From positions 354,720 through 375,680 of the forward strand of contig NW_006768774.1 in NCBI RefSeq assembly GCF_000204055.1: a stretch of DNA of 20,961 nucleotides, read 5' to 3'. Shown piece after piece: positions 7,864-16,639 of this stretch; the first letter of the stretch is position 1, and each line of letters begins with the position of its first letter. This stretch comes from Melampsora larici-populina 98AG31. Lineage: Eukaryota; Basidiomycota; Pucciniomycetes; Pucciniales; Melampsoraceae. Both the position numbers and the translations under genes were made by a program. Below the pieces are notes generated by a model that was not told the origin of the DNA, searched no databases, and saw nothing but the letters and a program-made list of their open reading frames with translations.

Positions 7864-9009
7864 ATTTTTTGAGCTTTCTGATCTACCTTCCACCTTCTCT
7901 TCTTCTTTCACTACATCAACCTCAGCTACTCGACTTCTGAATTTAAATCTGTTTCCACCCCTTCCTCTCCAATTTCCTCTTCCAATTTTCTTCTTTCTAT
8001 CAGGACAATCTGCCACTAAGTGATCACTTCTTCCACAATTGTAGCACACTCCAGAGATTCCACGTCTATAGTACTCATCGTTTGATATGTTGAAACGGTA
8101 TGCCGAGCAATCCATGGCATCAGGGTCTACAGTAGTATTTGAATTCAGCAACGAGTTTGATGAGACAACTGGGTGATGAGCGTTAACATTGCGTTTGTTG
8201 ATTTCGTTATCAAGCTTGATTGCGAGTTTCGCCATCTCTTCTACTTCTTCAAATTCGTCTCTGACCATATGTACCGTGATTTCTCTTTTTAGGCCTTGCT
8301 TGAATTGTGACAATAAAACATTCTCGGGCCATTTAACTATCAATGCCAACTCAGAAAACTTTATCCAGTAATCAACAACAGTACGAGTTTGAGTTAAAGC
8401 TCGTATGTCCTTCTCCGCCTTAGCCAAACGTTCAGAATCGAAAAAGGTTACCTTGAATGACTCAATGAATTTCTTCCATGTGACAAGTTTCATTTTCTCT
8501 TGATCTAGTAATTGATCCGTAAGCAACTGGCTCCAGATGCTTGCCTTCCCTTCCAGGTATGACAAGGCAAACACGACTTGAGCCTGTTTGTTTACAAAGG
8601 CAGCAGCATTCATTTGCATATATAGGCACACCTGATTCACGAAAACTTCGGCCTTCTGCCCTTTTGTACCGTCGTACTTGTTTGGCGTATCAATTTTAGG
8701 AGGCTTGATCTGACTGATGGTCTGTTGAACTGGGGCTTGGGGATTTGACGCCGGGTTTTGTGGTTGAGCGGAACCGGCATGAGTAGCCTCGAACATACGT
8801 AGTTGTTGTTCGGCTTTGTTTCCTCTTCTTTCAGCTTCCATTTGCTTCTGGTACTCTTCAGCTAATGTCGCCTTAACCCCCATAAATTGGGTACTTAATT
8901 CTCTCATTCGCCTCAAGACCTCCGCCATCGTGGGTTGCTCAAGTTCCGGATTCCTTGCACTTTCCTCCGTTTTGTAAAACTCCTTGTCAGACAATTCCGA
9001 GTCCGTCAA
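7843..9009 (-). CDS. Gypsy gag polyprotein with zinc knuckle (388 codons)
   Basis: The open frame begins at a TTG (9009), with the first in-frame ATG at 8928 (MAEVLRRMREL); sequence before it in another frame (…DTDPALFNSAEFF) may be the original N-terminus after a shift. The protein has an N-terminal coiled-coil-like region (residues 25-75), a Gln/Pro linker, and a retrotransposon gag core (KIDTPNKYDGTKGQKAEVFV ... SYLEGKASIWSQ ... WIKFSELA). A CCHC zinc knuckle (CYNCGRSDHLVADC, about residue 320) and an Arg/Gly-rich tail follow. Gag forms the cytoplasmic particle that packages element RNA. It ends at TAG 7843, 21 bases after an A AAA AAT heptamer that fits -1 frameshifting into pol. Confidence 0.85.
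   Translation of the reverse strand: MTDSELSDKEFYKTEESARNPELEQPTMAEVLRRMRELSTQFMGVKATLAEEYQKQMEAERRGNKAEQQLRMFEATHAGSAQPQNPASNPQAPVQQTISQIKPPKIDTPNKYDGTKGQKAEVFVNQVCLYMQMNAAAFVNKQAQVVFALSYLEGKASIWSQLLTDQLLDQEKMKLVTWKKFIESFKVTFFDSERLAKAEKDIRALTQTRTVVDYWIKFSELALIVKWPENVLLSQFKQGLKREITVHMVRDEFEEVEEMAKLAIKLDNEINKRNVNAHHPVVSSNSLLNSNTTVDPDAMDCSAYRFNISNDEYYRRGISGVCYNCGRSDHLVADCPDRKKKIGRGNWRGRGGNRFKFRSRVAEVDVVKEEEKVEGRSESSKNGEAWEC
7864..7870 (-). promoter_or_regulatory. Candidate -1 ribosomal frameshift site, gag to pol
   Basis: The minus strand reads TC-A AAA AAT-GGA, so the heptamer A AAA AAT has the X XXY YYZ layout in the gag frame. Ten bases downstream GGGAG can pair with CTCCC across a 12-base loop (about 7853-7832). 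Slipping -1 enters exactly the frame that encodes the protease. This is a sequence-level prediction only. Confidence 0.5.
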
Positions 9010-9306
9010 TTGAGAAGGGATCTTGAAGCTGGGCGTTTTGGAAGAATTCAGCGGAGTTAAAGAGTGCGGGGTCGGTGTCTTCTAATTCTGATTTAGTGGT
9101 ATTACGGTACGTGCAAGTGGATGTATAAGATCTGCTTTTTCAACTTTGATTGCGGAGTGAGAGTGATTGGTAATCTAACTTTAAACTTCTTTGTTCTAAC
9201 TTTGAAAATCTTTCGTTTAAAAACTTCTTCCAACTTTCTTCTTAATGTTTTGTTTGATTTAATTTCTTCTTTCTTCAGTTTTCTCTTGGATCTCTTTTGA
9301 TATTAG
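9010..9306 (-). other. Gypsy 5' leader between primer site and gag
   Basis: About 300 bases that are T-rich on the plus strand, i.e. A-rich leader RNA in element sense. A short open stretch near 9090-9020 (DTDPALFNSAEFF) could be the original gag N-terminus in a different frame. No other feature is seen. Confidence 0.5.
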
Positions 9307-9316
9307 ACTTAGCAAT
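9307..9316 (-). other. Candidate self-priming primer-binding site
   Basis: One base inside the 5' LTR the element-sense strand reads ATTGCTAAGT. Its exact complement ACTTAGCAAT lies within the LTR (complement 9383-9392, LTR position 96-105 in element sense). A ten-base match between the primer site and the element's own LTR is the arrangement known from Tf1/sushi-type elements, where the mRNA 5' end folds back to prime reverse transcription instead of a tRNA. It implies that R starts near LTR position 96. Confidence 0.6.
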
Positions 9317-9317
9317 A

Positions 9318-9487
9318 TGTAAGGACCAGACTTGTAGGAGATGCAAGAGAGACGCCAATGGGTGTTCTGGTGAACTAGTTAGATTGCTAAGTGAGGAGCA
9401 AAGTAAGTGCTCCTCTCAGTACATGAAGTATAGACAGTACAGTATAAGCATATCAAGGTTAAGCCTTATGATGTTAAGGTCATAACA
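9318..9487 (-). repeat. 5' LTR of the gypsy element (170 bp)
   Basis: Matches 3446-3615 at 167 of 170 positions, starts TGTAAGG and ends CATAACA on the plus strand, and is followed by the CCTCT duplication at 9488-9492. In element sense it should contain the promoter. Confidence 0.93.
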
Positions 9488-9492
9488 CCTCT
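9488..9492. other. 5-bp target-site duplication, right copy (CCTCT)
   Basis: Matches 3441-3445. Removing 3446-9492 would give the empty site ...AAATCAACCTCT|CTCCACACC..., which can be tested by amplification or by comparing haplotypes. Confidence 0.9.
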
Positions 9493-10325
9493 CTCCACAC
9501 CATCGAAACGAGCAAACCCAATATCCCCAACCCCATGCAAAGATCAGGCGGTGGTGATATATCCCACAACAACATCACTGACGGACTACAGCCTGTCTGC
9601 ATTACCTCAGCACCTCATGCGACAACCAGGATGACTTGAAACCGAGGCCACGAGCTCTTACGGAAACCACCAGTTATCAATCCAACACTACCAGCACTCC
9701 TTACAAAGTACCACATCTACGTTTGGCTTGCACCCTTTGTTACTGACCTGCGCGAGGTAGCCGCCGATGGACACTGCGGATTCCAAGCCATTTCAGTTTC
9801 ACTCAGACGCCCCCAGGATGATTGGGCCTATGTACGTCAATGTATGCAGGAGACCCTAGAATTGAATCCCAACATATTCTATGAACGTACATTCTTCATG
9901 CCGCGCAAGGACACCATACATTCCCTGGCAACAAGGAAACCAAATGTGTTATCCGAGACAGAGTATTGGCTCAGCATGCCTGGCTGGGGTGGAGTCATAG
10001 CTACCACTTTTGATTGGCCAGTGATGTTTTTGCACCAGGAATGTGTGATCAAACCATTTTTCCCTTTGTAACCCCACCCAATCAAAACCCTCCAATAGTA
10101 CTTGTTTGGGCCAATTACCACTTTGCCTCTTTATTGCTTGATTTCACCCTCCCCAATTTACCTGCTCCAAATATTTGTATTACATGGCAACAATTTTGTA
10201 CACTCAATTCCTCACGCTGGCCAGACAGTTGGAAGCCACTGGTTGATACATATACTGAGAAGGTAAAGGCCAATAGCAAGATATCCCAAAGGAAAAAAGC
10301 AAAAGTCATTGTGCACCTTGACTGA
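9490..10325 (+). pseudogene. OTU-like cysteine protease, split by gypsy and frameshifted
   Basis: One frame runs from the LTR junction with a single TGA (9637-9639), then VINPTLPALLTKYHIYVWL and VAADGHCGFQAISVSL. The D-G-x-C-x-F-x-A-I pattern is the OTU catalytic block, with Cys at 9775-9777 and Asp at 9766-9768. The frame stops at 10069-10071 and continues one frame over through PPIVLVWANYHFASLLLD, which supplies the catalytic His (cac 10119-10121). It ends after a basic segment at TGA 10323-10325. The change near 10060-10071 fits a one-base deletion. OTU enzymes remove ubiquitin or act as polyprotein proteases. The gene is tail to tail with the KDZ transposase gene and was cut at its 5' side by the gypsy insertion. 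Transposon cargo is more likely than a host housekeeping gene. Confidence 0.75.
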
Positions 10326-10585
10326 TATTTCAACTTATGAAGATATCATATTTTCTCACTCTCCAAATAAAATCTTTCTTATTGTCATTTCCTTCAATGT
10401 GTGCTATGACCATGTAATATATCTATGTGAGCCAAACAAAAAATGTATTGCAATGATCACTTTCATTACAAATTATTACAAATTCTAACTGAAAGAGGAG
10501 AAAGAAGAAGAGAAAGCATGAAGACAGATGTACTATTAACAATAACAATTGTTATATTGGTATAACACTGACCACCAAATGAAAT
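10326..10585. other. Convergent 3' intergenic gap
   Basis: An A/T-rich spacer between the ends of the OTU gene (plus) and the KDZ gene (minus). AATAAA-like sequence at about 10366 could serve the OTU transcript. No gene is seen. Confidence 0.5.
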
Positions 10586-12604
10586 TTAAACCCAAGAATC
10601 CCCTATCCCATCCAACCCTCCAATCCACTCCTGCTCATTGTCCTCCATCTCAGGCCACTCCTCATCTTCATCCTCCTCAACAATGAAGACCAGTTCCCCA
10701 CATATTTGTGCCCAAATACTCACAGTGTGAGCTACCATCTCCTGCCACCCAAGCATCATCTCCCCGTCCCGATCCACACTCCCTTCAACATACGGCTGTG
10801 TACATTGCACAACACTCAACAGGCCTCACTTCCATCGCTTCCATAGGCCACAAGTTCCTCTTGCAAGGCCATTGTAGATTGACTTCCATTCCATGATGCG
10901 AGATGCACCTTGTGAAGAATATGTTGGAATTGATGTAAGTAATCATTCCCACTACTTCATTCCAGTTAAAACTCACCGTTGGTTTCATTTGGTTTGATTG
11001 CGTCTACCCAGTTTTGAAAGTCAGTTGCCCATCCAATAAGCTGTCTGACCTCACGTCCCAGTCGGCGCAGCTCTTCTTCACAAAGCAATGATCCCATCCT
11101 TGGTCTTCTGGCAACACGCCCAAGGCTCATCCGGATGATTGAGCGCAACCTCATTCCAAAAGGGATCTAGCAGATCCATAGCCTTGACTTCATCTTAAGT
11201 CAGTTCCGCCAGGCGCTGTGCCGGCCGGTAAGATTCATTGTATTTCTGAGCATGCCTCAAATAGGCGTCCAGCTTCTTCTTCAACATTACTTGTTTCTTT
11301 TGACGTAATTGCTTATTACGCAGCTGCTGTGTGGCACCTGAGGTTTTGTATACAGGTGCAGTTTCAAAGATGATTGGTCAGTGTCCCTTGCGCAAACGGG
11401 AATCGTTTCAATGAGGCCTGTGACTTGGACTTACCAGTTTGAATTGCAGCGTTCGCCAACTGTTGAATGACATCAAATTTTGCCTCATACAACAAAGCTA
11501 AAGCAACCTGGACAGTCATCACGGCCTTCACTTGGTTATCTGTGTTGGGTTGGAATAAGAAGTACTCAGATGTGGCACAGTGCAAAAGTTACATTATACA
11601 CTGACCATCACAACACCAAACATTTATCAATTTGGTCATTCCGAGTCATCCACTACTTCTTGCATTTTCACTTCAAGCAACACCAACAAACCAGGAAGGT
11701 CAAGCAGTGCATCTCTTTGCTTGGCTGTACGTATTGCAGCATTAGTTGCATTTAGTGCCTCGAGCTTCTGACTATTCAAATCACACAGTATGTAATCAAT
11801 TATAGGCTGTGAAGGCTGTTAAGTGAGAAAAAAAAACAGGCAGAAGAATACTTGCCGTGCATTGACCAGCTCCTCTTTGAGTTTGACCAATACCTCCAAT
11901 CGTGCCCGTTTTTCCTTGGTCCGTACGTTCATGGCCGTCAGTTGCAACTCTTGCTGGCAACTCCACTGTGCCTCAAAGTAATTGGATGTATGTGCAGCAT
12001 TCTCCTTAAGCAGCTTGTCAAGCACCCGCTGTGAGTCCACTAACTCCGCCTGGTACTTGTGCGTATCCTTAACCAAAAATGAAACTTGAATTTTGTTGTA
12101 CAGAAGTCAAAAAAGTATTCAATTCGGTTAAACATTCAGGATCGGAAGATCAAATCTCACCAGCTTGTGTGCACAGAGACTTGTTCCTATGGGTTGTCCA
12201 CAGATCTAAACTAACCAGCCTGTGCTGCTTAGTAGCATAGCACAACAGGCATATCAGCGGTGCCAACTTCCACCATACCCGCTCAAGCCCTTCTCCGTTG
12301 GATTTCCCCCATCCTCGATTCATCCAAGGGTTATACTTCAGCTGGCATGCCCAGTTGTGTGCATACACATGAAACAAAGCAGTACCCACCTTGACTTGGG
12401 CTGCATAAGCTTCATCCGTGAAAACTCTTCTCTGGAAATTGATAGGGCATAGTCAGTTTGTCTCCAGGTCACTATAATCAAGTTCCATTTGTACCTTCTT
12501 GATCGTTTTATCCATGGTGCATCCAATATCATATAATATTCCAACGGTTGTGGAGGGAACAGAAATGTGGAGAAACGTGGTGCGGAAAATATTATCAGAT
12601 TTAA
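10586..12604 (-). pseudogene. KDZ-type (Kyakuja-Dileera-Zisupton) transposase, C-terminal half, multi-exon
   Basis: Exon pieces that keep phase are complement 12604-12495, 12431-12161, 12084-11852, 11815-11672, 11564-11435, 11337-10977 and 10908-10586, separated by introns mostly of 36-110 nt. The first has VGILYDIGC (DDE-type Asp). The second has FHVYAHNWACQLKYNP and then KSNGEGLERVWWKLAPL, which supplies the Glu. The third is a long coiled coil (about 60 residues), and the last is an acidic tail (VEEDEDEEWPEMEDNEQEW). YDIGC, F-H-x-Y-x-H-x-W-x-C-Q and GEG-ER-W are the hallmark of KDZ transposases. Damage: TAA at 11195-11197, a frame change near 11090, and TGA at 10826-10828. The N-terminal half is missing because the YR element starts at 12604. 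Confidence 0.82.
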
Positions 12605-12895
12605 TGGCTGCTGGTACCCAAAGGCACGACGGTACCAGCAATTTTCACGTATACACATAACTGTATCATGTGAAGATAGAGTCATGTGATATCCCTCTAA
12701 GGAGGGATACCTGTACGTGGGCGATGGTTGTTTGAGTCGCAGAAGAAAAATTCGAATTTCATTCCGCTCCTCCTCATCGCCAACTTTGTGTCTCTTCACT
12801 CAGTTATCCCACGAGTGTATCTTCACTACTCATCTTCACTATCTCACAAACTCTCACTAACAGAGTTTCTCAATTTCCTAGGAAAAAATTTCTCA
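12604..12895 (+). repeat. Split direct repeat A1 (292 bp)
   Basis: Aligned without gaps to 18728-19019, with about five substitutions (98% identity). Starting 5 bp from the element end is a perfect 10-bp inverted repeat (TGCTGGTACC 12609-12618 / GGTACCAGCA 12631-12640), and a second hairpin (TATCCCTC / GAGGGATA) is at 12690-12709. A pyrimidine-rich stretch near the end probably holds the promoter and leader for the gag-like gene. Confidence 0.93.
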
Positions 12896-12955
12896 TTAAA
12901 TTTGATCATATCAACTTCCCTTTCATTTACATAAAGGTTAATTCATCGCGACACA

Positions 12956-14084
12956 ATGTCAAACCCAGAGAGCATTGATCAGTTTAATACATCCGTGAAG
13001 AGAAGTAGTGATAGACTTCGTGGAGGATCTGCGACCCCACAAGATTCCCAATCAGCCGAATTACCAAGTGATACCATCTCGGCTACCGATGCAAATGCCG
13101 ACAAGTTGAGCGCAGGACAAGGTCGAAAGGGGAAGAGTGCCGCCGCTAAGAAAGGTCCAGCAAACGCAGGGAATCAAGCGGCTTTACCCGGATCTCAGTT
13201 GCCTGGTCAGAACCCTCACTCATCGTCCGCTCCCGCTACCGCATTGACCGGTGATGCCCCTCCGACTAATGGGAATGGTACCACGGCAACTTCCGTCTCT
13301 GGAACCCAAGTCACGTCCATCCCTGCGACGGAGAGACCTCCTACTACTAAGGCCGTCACAGTGCCTGTGCCTGGCAGTATTGCTAGTTCGACACTACTGA
13401 TTGCGAAAGAGGTGATTAATGCGAACAAGGTTAAAGACGCTCAGTGTAAGCTATAGTATCAATTGTTTCCCACCTTAGTGATGCCGCGTTTGCGAAGCCA
13501 CGTTTGTGATCCCACAGTGATTGTGATGTATCATGATAAACACCGTGTGGATGGTGCGGTTTGGAAAGGAGCAAGACTAAAGAACAGAATTGATTTTGTT
13601 TTGTTTGCGTCTTACAGTACCACCAACTGCCGAACAAGCTGCAGCAATTGTGGAGAGAGCCAGTGGTGTCCTGTCGCGGATAGATGAATGCTTGCCGGAA
13701 GCCATCAAGTCCTGGTTGAACTCGAAAGGATTTGCCTTGGTCACAATGGCCCCTGGAGGATCTAGTACCGGAGTGGGTGGAGTTAACGCCTTAGATACAC
13801 CTGTCGAAAGTTGTAGCACCCTTGCTCCGTCGAACGCTGCTGGCCTTCCTGCCTCCGGACATTCCGCGACTCCTCGATCTTGTGATGATAGGAACGGTAT
13901 CACGCCTAAACCATCTTCTACCTCATCAGTGAAGCGCGCCCTCGAGTGGCCTGGAGATGTTGAGGAGACTCATGCCCAGGTCGAAGTCAATACTACGCTC
14001 ACTGTTAAAGCTGCGACTTCTACTACCATCAAGTTCAGTAACGAGGGTATCGAATCCCATGGTTTAGTCGCCCTGTCGAAATAA
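12956..14084 (+). CDS. YR-element gag-like ORF, N-terminal part, with a probable intron
   Basis: Starts at ATG 12956, 60 bases after repeat A1. My model is join(12956..13445,13618..14084). The donor GTAAGC and acceptor CTTACAG are both phase 1 and enclose 172 bases with stops in all useful frames, and the joined length is a multiple of three. The product is low-complexity (Ser/Thr/Ala/Pro/Gly rich) with a basic patch GRKGKSAAAKKG at about residues 59-70, then PPTAEQAAAIVERASGVLSRI, a short helical region. TAA at 14082-14084 interrupts what seems to be one long ORF: 14085 onward stays in the same frame (FGAKMTSFDAYIPLS). The likely role is particle protein, by position. Confidence 0.7.
13446..13617 (+). 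other. Probable spliceosomal intron inside the YR-element gag gene
   Basis: 172 bases, donor GT|AAGC, acceptor TTGCGTCTTACAG after a T-rich tract. Splicing keeps phase 1 and turns CAG T / TA CCA into Gln-Leu-Pro. The unspliced frame stops at 13454-13456. Confidence 0.6.
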
Positions 14085-14096
14085 TTTGGGGCTAAG

Positions 14097-14936
14097 ATGA
14101 CTTCCTTCGACGCGTATATCCCGCTATCGGTGTTTAACCCTCAATGGTTGCGCCAGGACCTGCTTCAACAGTCAATTCGTAAACGTTCGGTAAAAGAAAA
14201 ACTGGAAGATACGTACATTGGTCTGACATTACCGCTGGAATGGAAAATGACATTTGGGGAATGGGTGGTTGCCTTCGATTTGTTTATAGCCTACCTTCAA
14301 TATTATAAATGGGAGGAGTTAGCTACAAAGTTTAAGCAACATAAGGAAAATGTATTTGCCATCAAAAGAGAAAACTCAAACTGGCCTGTTGCCTTTCGTT
14401 ACGATTTAGCTGTTTGAACTGCAGTGATGGCTTTCCGGCTTCCAGACGGTTCAGTTGCTAATCCAGCTATACGCGATGGGCGGTTGGAACGTGAGGCCTT
14501 GAGAGAAACCGAACGGATGAAAGACTTCTTACCTGCCTTTAAAGAACTCAACCCATACGCTGACGGTGAGGTGAAAGCCTTCATCGATCCAATTTTGGGA
14601 ATTGATAGTTGGATTACCAACACTGCGATTGATCATGTCTTCAATCGCCCCACCCCGAGATCACAGAGTTTCTCTCAGCAACATAACTTCTCTGGTTTAC
14701 CCGTGTATGATGGACCAGGAGGATCTAGTTTGAACGCTTGGCAAGACAGACGCCCCGAATTTAGGAACCATGCTTTCCGAGGCCGTCGGGGCAGCTGGAA
14801 CGGGAATCAAGGTGCTAGAGATTGCAGCCCCAACCGTCGAAGATTTAACGGAAATGGTGAGACTTACCGTCGTGAGGAGAGACGTGGCCGTGGTGATGAC
14901 CGTGATGGTGCGGGCCCTGCGGGGAAGGCAAAGTAA
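14097..14936 (+). pseudogene. YR-element gag-like ORF, C-terminal part, one internal stop
   Basis: Same frame as the preceding segment. It begins MTSFDAYIPLSVFNPQWLRQ, continues LPLEWKMTFGEWVVAFDLFI, and meets TGA at 14415-14417 inside RYDLAV-*-TAVMAFRLPDG, where the text clearly continues in frame. The C-terminus is Arg/Gly rich (GRRGSW ... RRGRGDD), a nucleic-acid-binding type tail, with no zinc knuckle. Stop context GTT TGA ACT suggests CGA to TGA. Together with 12956-14084 this would be a protein of about 600 residues. The best guess is capsid or nucleoprotein of the element, based on position before RT and the basic tail. Confidence 0.75.
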
Positions 14937-15115
14937 GCCAAATGGTTATTAACTTCAAGAGATGTTTCCCGTTTCCTCTATCCATGTACCTGGTGTGAAA
15001 AGTTACAAATTGTAGCCTCGGCCTGTTCCGTATCCCCTGCAAGGCTGTTCTCGGGTTATGTCATTGCTTCCCTCCGTCTGTTGATAGATATACGCTGCGC
15101 AGATGGTATGCCCGT
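14937..15115 (+). other. Inter-ORF region before RT, possibly shifted coding sequence
   Basis: No ATG-led ORF. One frame reads SACSVSPARLFSGYVIASLR, ending MPVC before a TAA (15119-15121). The RT frame picks up at that point (LNRLDEDMF), so a one-base shift may have separated the start of the RT protein. An alternative is plain spacer. Confidence 0.35.
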
Positions 15116-16639
15116 TTGTTAAATCGGTTGGATGAGGATATGTTTCATCTTTGCTCTCCTGTGATGATTATCCTTTCTAAGCGCGTAGTAATGCAGTCGC
15201 GTCCCTTTGGAGTTAGTATTGATTTGGTTTGCCTCTTGCCCATCCGTGTGTCCCGTTCTAGTGAGAAAAGACCGAAGTTGGGTGAAGTCGATGACTTGAA
15301 CTATCAGAATAACGAGTTTGAGCCCAATAGACCTGACCTAATGATTGACTTGAGAACTGGAGACTTGGTGAATAACGAATTGTTGAAAGCTTACAAAAAT
15401 TCAGGCGACTCCTATGACGCTCGCTGGCCTGATGAAACGGTGAAGTGCGGTCTGAAGGTTGAAGAGTGGAGAGTATTGGCAGCTGAGTGCAACATAACTG
15501 CAGAAGCGGAGGAGGTAATTAGTGGCCTGGTAAAAGGGTTCCATCAAGGAATTCCGGAACATACTTTAGGGTACCGTCAGTGGTTCACGCCGGGGAACCA
15601 TCAATCCGCCAAGTCAGCTATGGAAAAGATAAGAAAGACGTTAGCAAAAGAGCATCAAGAAGGGAGAATTTTCGGGCCATTTACTCACAAAGAAGTCTTT
15701 GAGAAGATCGGATTCTTTTGGTCCAGCCCTATGGGGAGCATAATAAACAGGGATGGGTTGTTCTGGGTTATTAACGATTTATCTTACCTGCATGACTCGG
15801 AGTTTACCCCATCAGTGAATAGCCTAGTTAACAAGAAGGAATTTGGTACCACTTGGGACGATTTCAAGGTCTTGGCGAGATTCTTTAGTGATGAAAAAGG
15901 AAACTTTTTGTTAGCAATCTTTGATTGGGCGAAAGCTTACAGGCAAATCCCCATCCACCCCAGTCAATGGAGGTATTTATTCATTATGGACTTACAGGGG
16001 AGGTTATGGTTAGACTCAAGAGTGCAATTCGGGGGTGTGGCCGGATGCGGAGTTTTTGGGAGACCAGCCGACTTGTGGAAGAAGATAGTGAAGGAAGTGT
16101 TTGGTTTGAAGGCCGCCTTTCAATGGGTAGACGATGATTTACTTGTCAAAGAAGTCTCGAACCCTACTACAATCGCGAATGTTGTGACATTGAGTACGTC
16201 CATGGGTGTCCTGTCAAATGAGGAGAAGGTCCATGAATTCGCCGAGCAGAGGTACATTGGGTTTATATGGAATTCGGCAGAAAGGACAGTCCGATTACCT
16301 GATGAAAAACTAGAAGAACGATTAGCTCAAGTTGTACGCTTTCTTGAACCCACAGAAACTTTTACTTACAAAGAGACGGACAAGTTCGTGGGAAGGTTAG
16401 TCCATATGACGTACATTGTACCAAATATGATGTGTTACTTGCTTAGCCTGTACAGATGGAAGGCCGAGTGGTGTGTGTTGTCAGCAAAACGGGCTATACC
16501 AGGTGACGTACGGGTAGACCTCTTGGAGTGGAGGAAGACTTTAGAATCGTTTGAGAAGAGGAGGTTTATTCCAAGTATAGACACAATCGACGTGAACTGG
16601 GTGGGCGACGCCGCTAGTTGTTTGGGATTGGCATCCTAG
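15116..16639 (+). CDS. YR-element reverse transcriptase (507 codons)
   Basis: The open frame starts at a TTG, with open sequence back to 14999, so the true start is unclear. Residues 1-150 are a variable N-terminus. The RT core runs from about 170 to 400: WFTPGNHQSAKSAMEKIRK, then GLFWVINDLSYLH. Motif A is LLAIFDWAKAYRQIPIHP with Asp at 270, then VQFGGVAGCGVFGRPADL. Motif C is QWVDDDLLV (Asp 339-341). After that comes a thumb-like region (YIGFIWN, FVGRLVHMTYIVP). This layout is DIRS/Ngaro-like rather than gypsy-like. The frame runs into RNase H (VNWVGDAAS, first catalytic Asp) and then stops because of a one-base shift near 16612-16625. Confidence 0.88.
   Translation: MLNRLDEDMFHLCSPVMIILSKRVVMQSRPFGVSIDLVCLLPIRVSRSSEKRPKLGEVDDLNYQNNEFEPNRPDLMIDLRTGDLVNNELLKAYKNSGDSYDARWPDETVKCGLKVEEWRVLAAECNITAEAEEVISGLVKGFHQGIPEHTLGYRQWFTPGNHQSAKSAMEKIRKTLAKEHQEGRIFGPFTHKEVFEKIGFFWSSPMGSIINRDGLFWVINDLSYLHDSEFTPSVNSLVNKKEFGTTWDDFKVLARFFSDEKGNFLLAIFDWAKAYRQIPIHPSQWRYLFIMDLQGRLWLDSRVQFGGVAGCGVFGRPADLWKKIVKEVFGLKAAFQWVDDDLLVKEVSNPTTIANVVTLSTSMGVLSNEEKVHEFAEQRYIGFIWNSAERTVRLPDEKLEERLAQVVRFLEPTETFTYKETDKFVGRLVHMTYIVPNMMCYLLSLYRWKAEWCVLSAKRAIPGDVRVDLLEWRKTLESFEKRRFIPSIDTIDVNWVGDAASCLGLAS

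Larger units (their letters stand above)
3446..9487 (-). mobile_element. Ty3/gypsy chromovirus LTR retrotransposon, full length but degenerate
   Basis: A 6042-bp element is bounded by two 170-bp LTRs and a CCTCT duplication. In its own (minus) sense it reads: 5' LTR 9487-9318, primer site 9316-9307, leader, gag (to 7843), protease, RT, RNase H, integrase, chromodomain (to stop 3713), polypurine tract 3630-3616, 3' LTR 3615-3446. The order PR-RT-RH-INT-chromodomain defines Ty3/gypsy chromoviruses. The LTRs differ at only 3 of 170 positions, so the insertion is fairly recent. Pol carries in-frame TGA stops at 7766, 6367 and 5935, a frame change near 7100-7170 and another at about 3870. This copy is therefore probably not autonomous, though it may have been mobilised in trans. 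Confidence 0.93.

Noticed and set aside
7674..7940. Hydrophobic plus-strand open frame resembling membrane segments
   Set aside because: It is antisense to the gag-pol junction, and its Leu/Ser/Pro bias mirrors the opposite strand.
9297..9485. Open frame with a short Cys-rich start
   Set aside because: It lies almost wholly within the LTR and is explained by repeat sequence.
12338..12934. Paired open frames on both strands (12338-12799 minus, 12728-12934 plus) that recur at 18699-18923 and 18852-19106
   Set aside because: They recur because they lie in the A1/A2 direct repeats; they are short, overlap promoter/leader sequence and have no domain.
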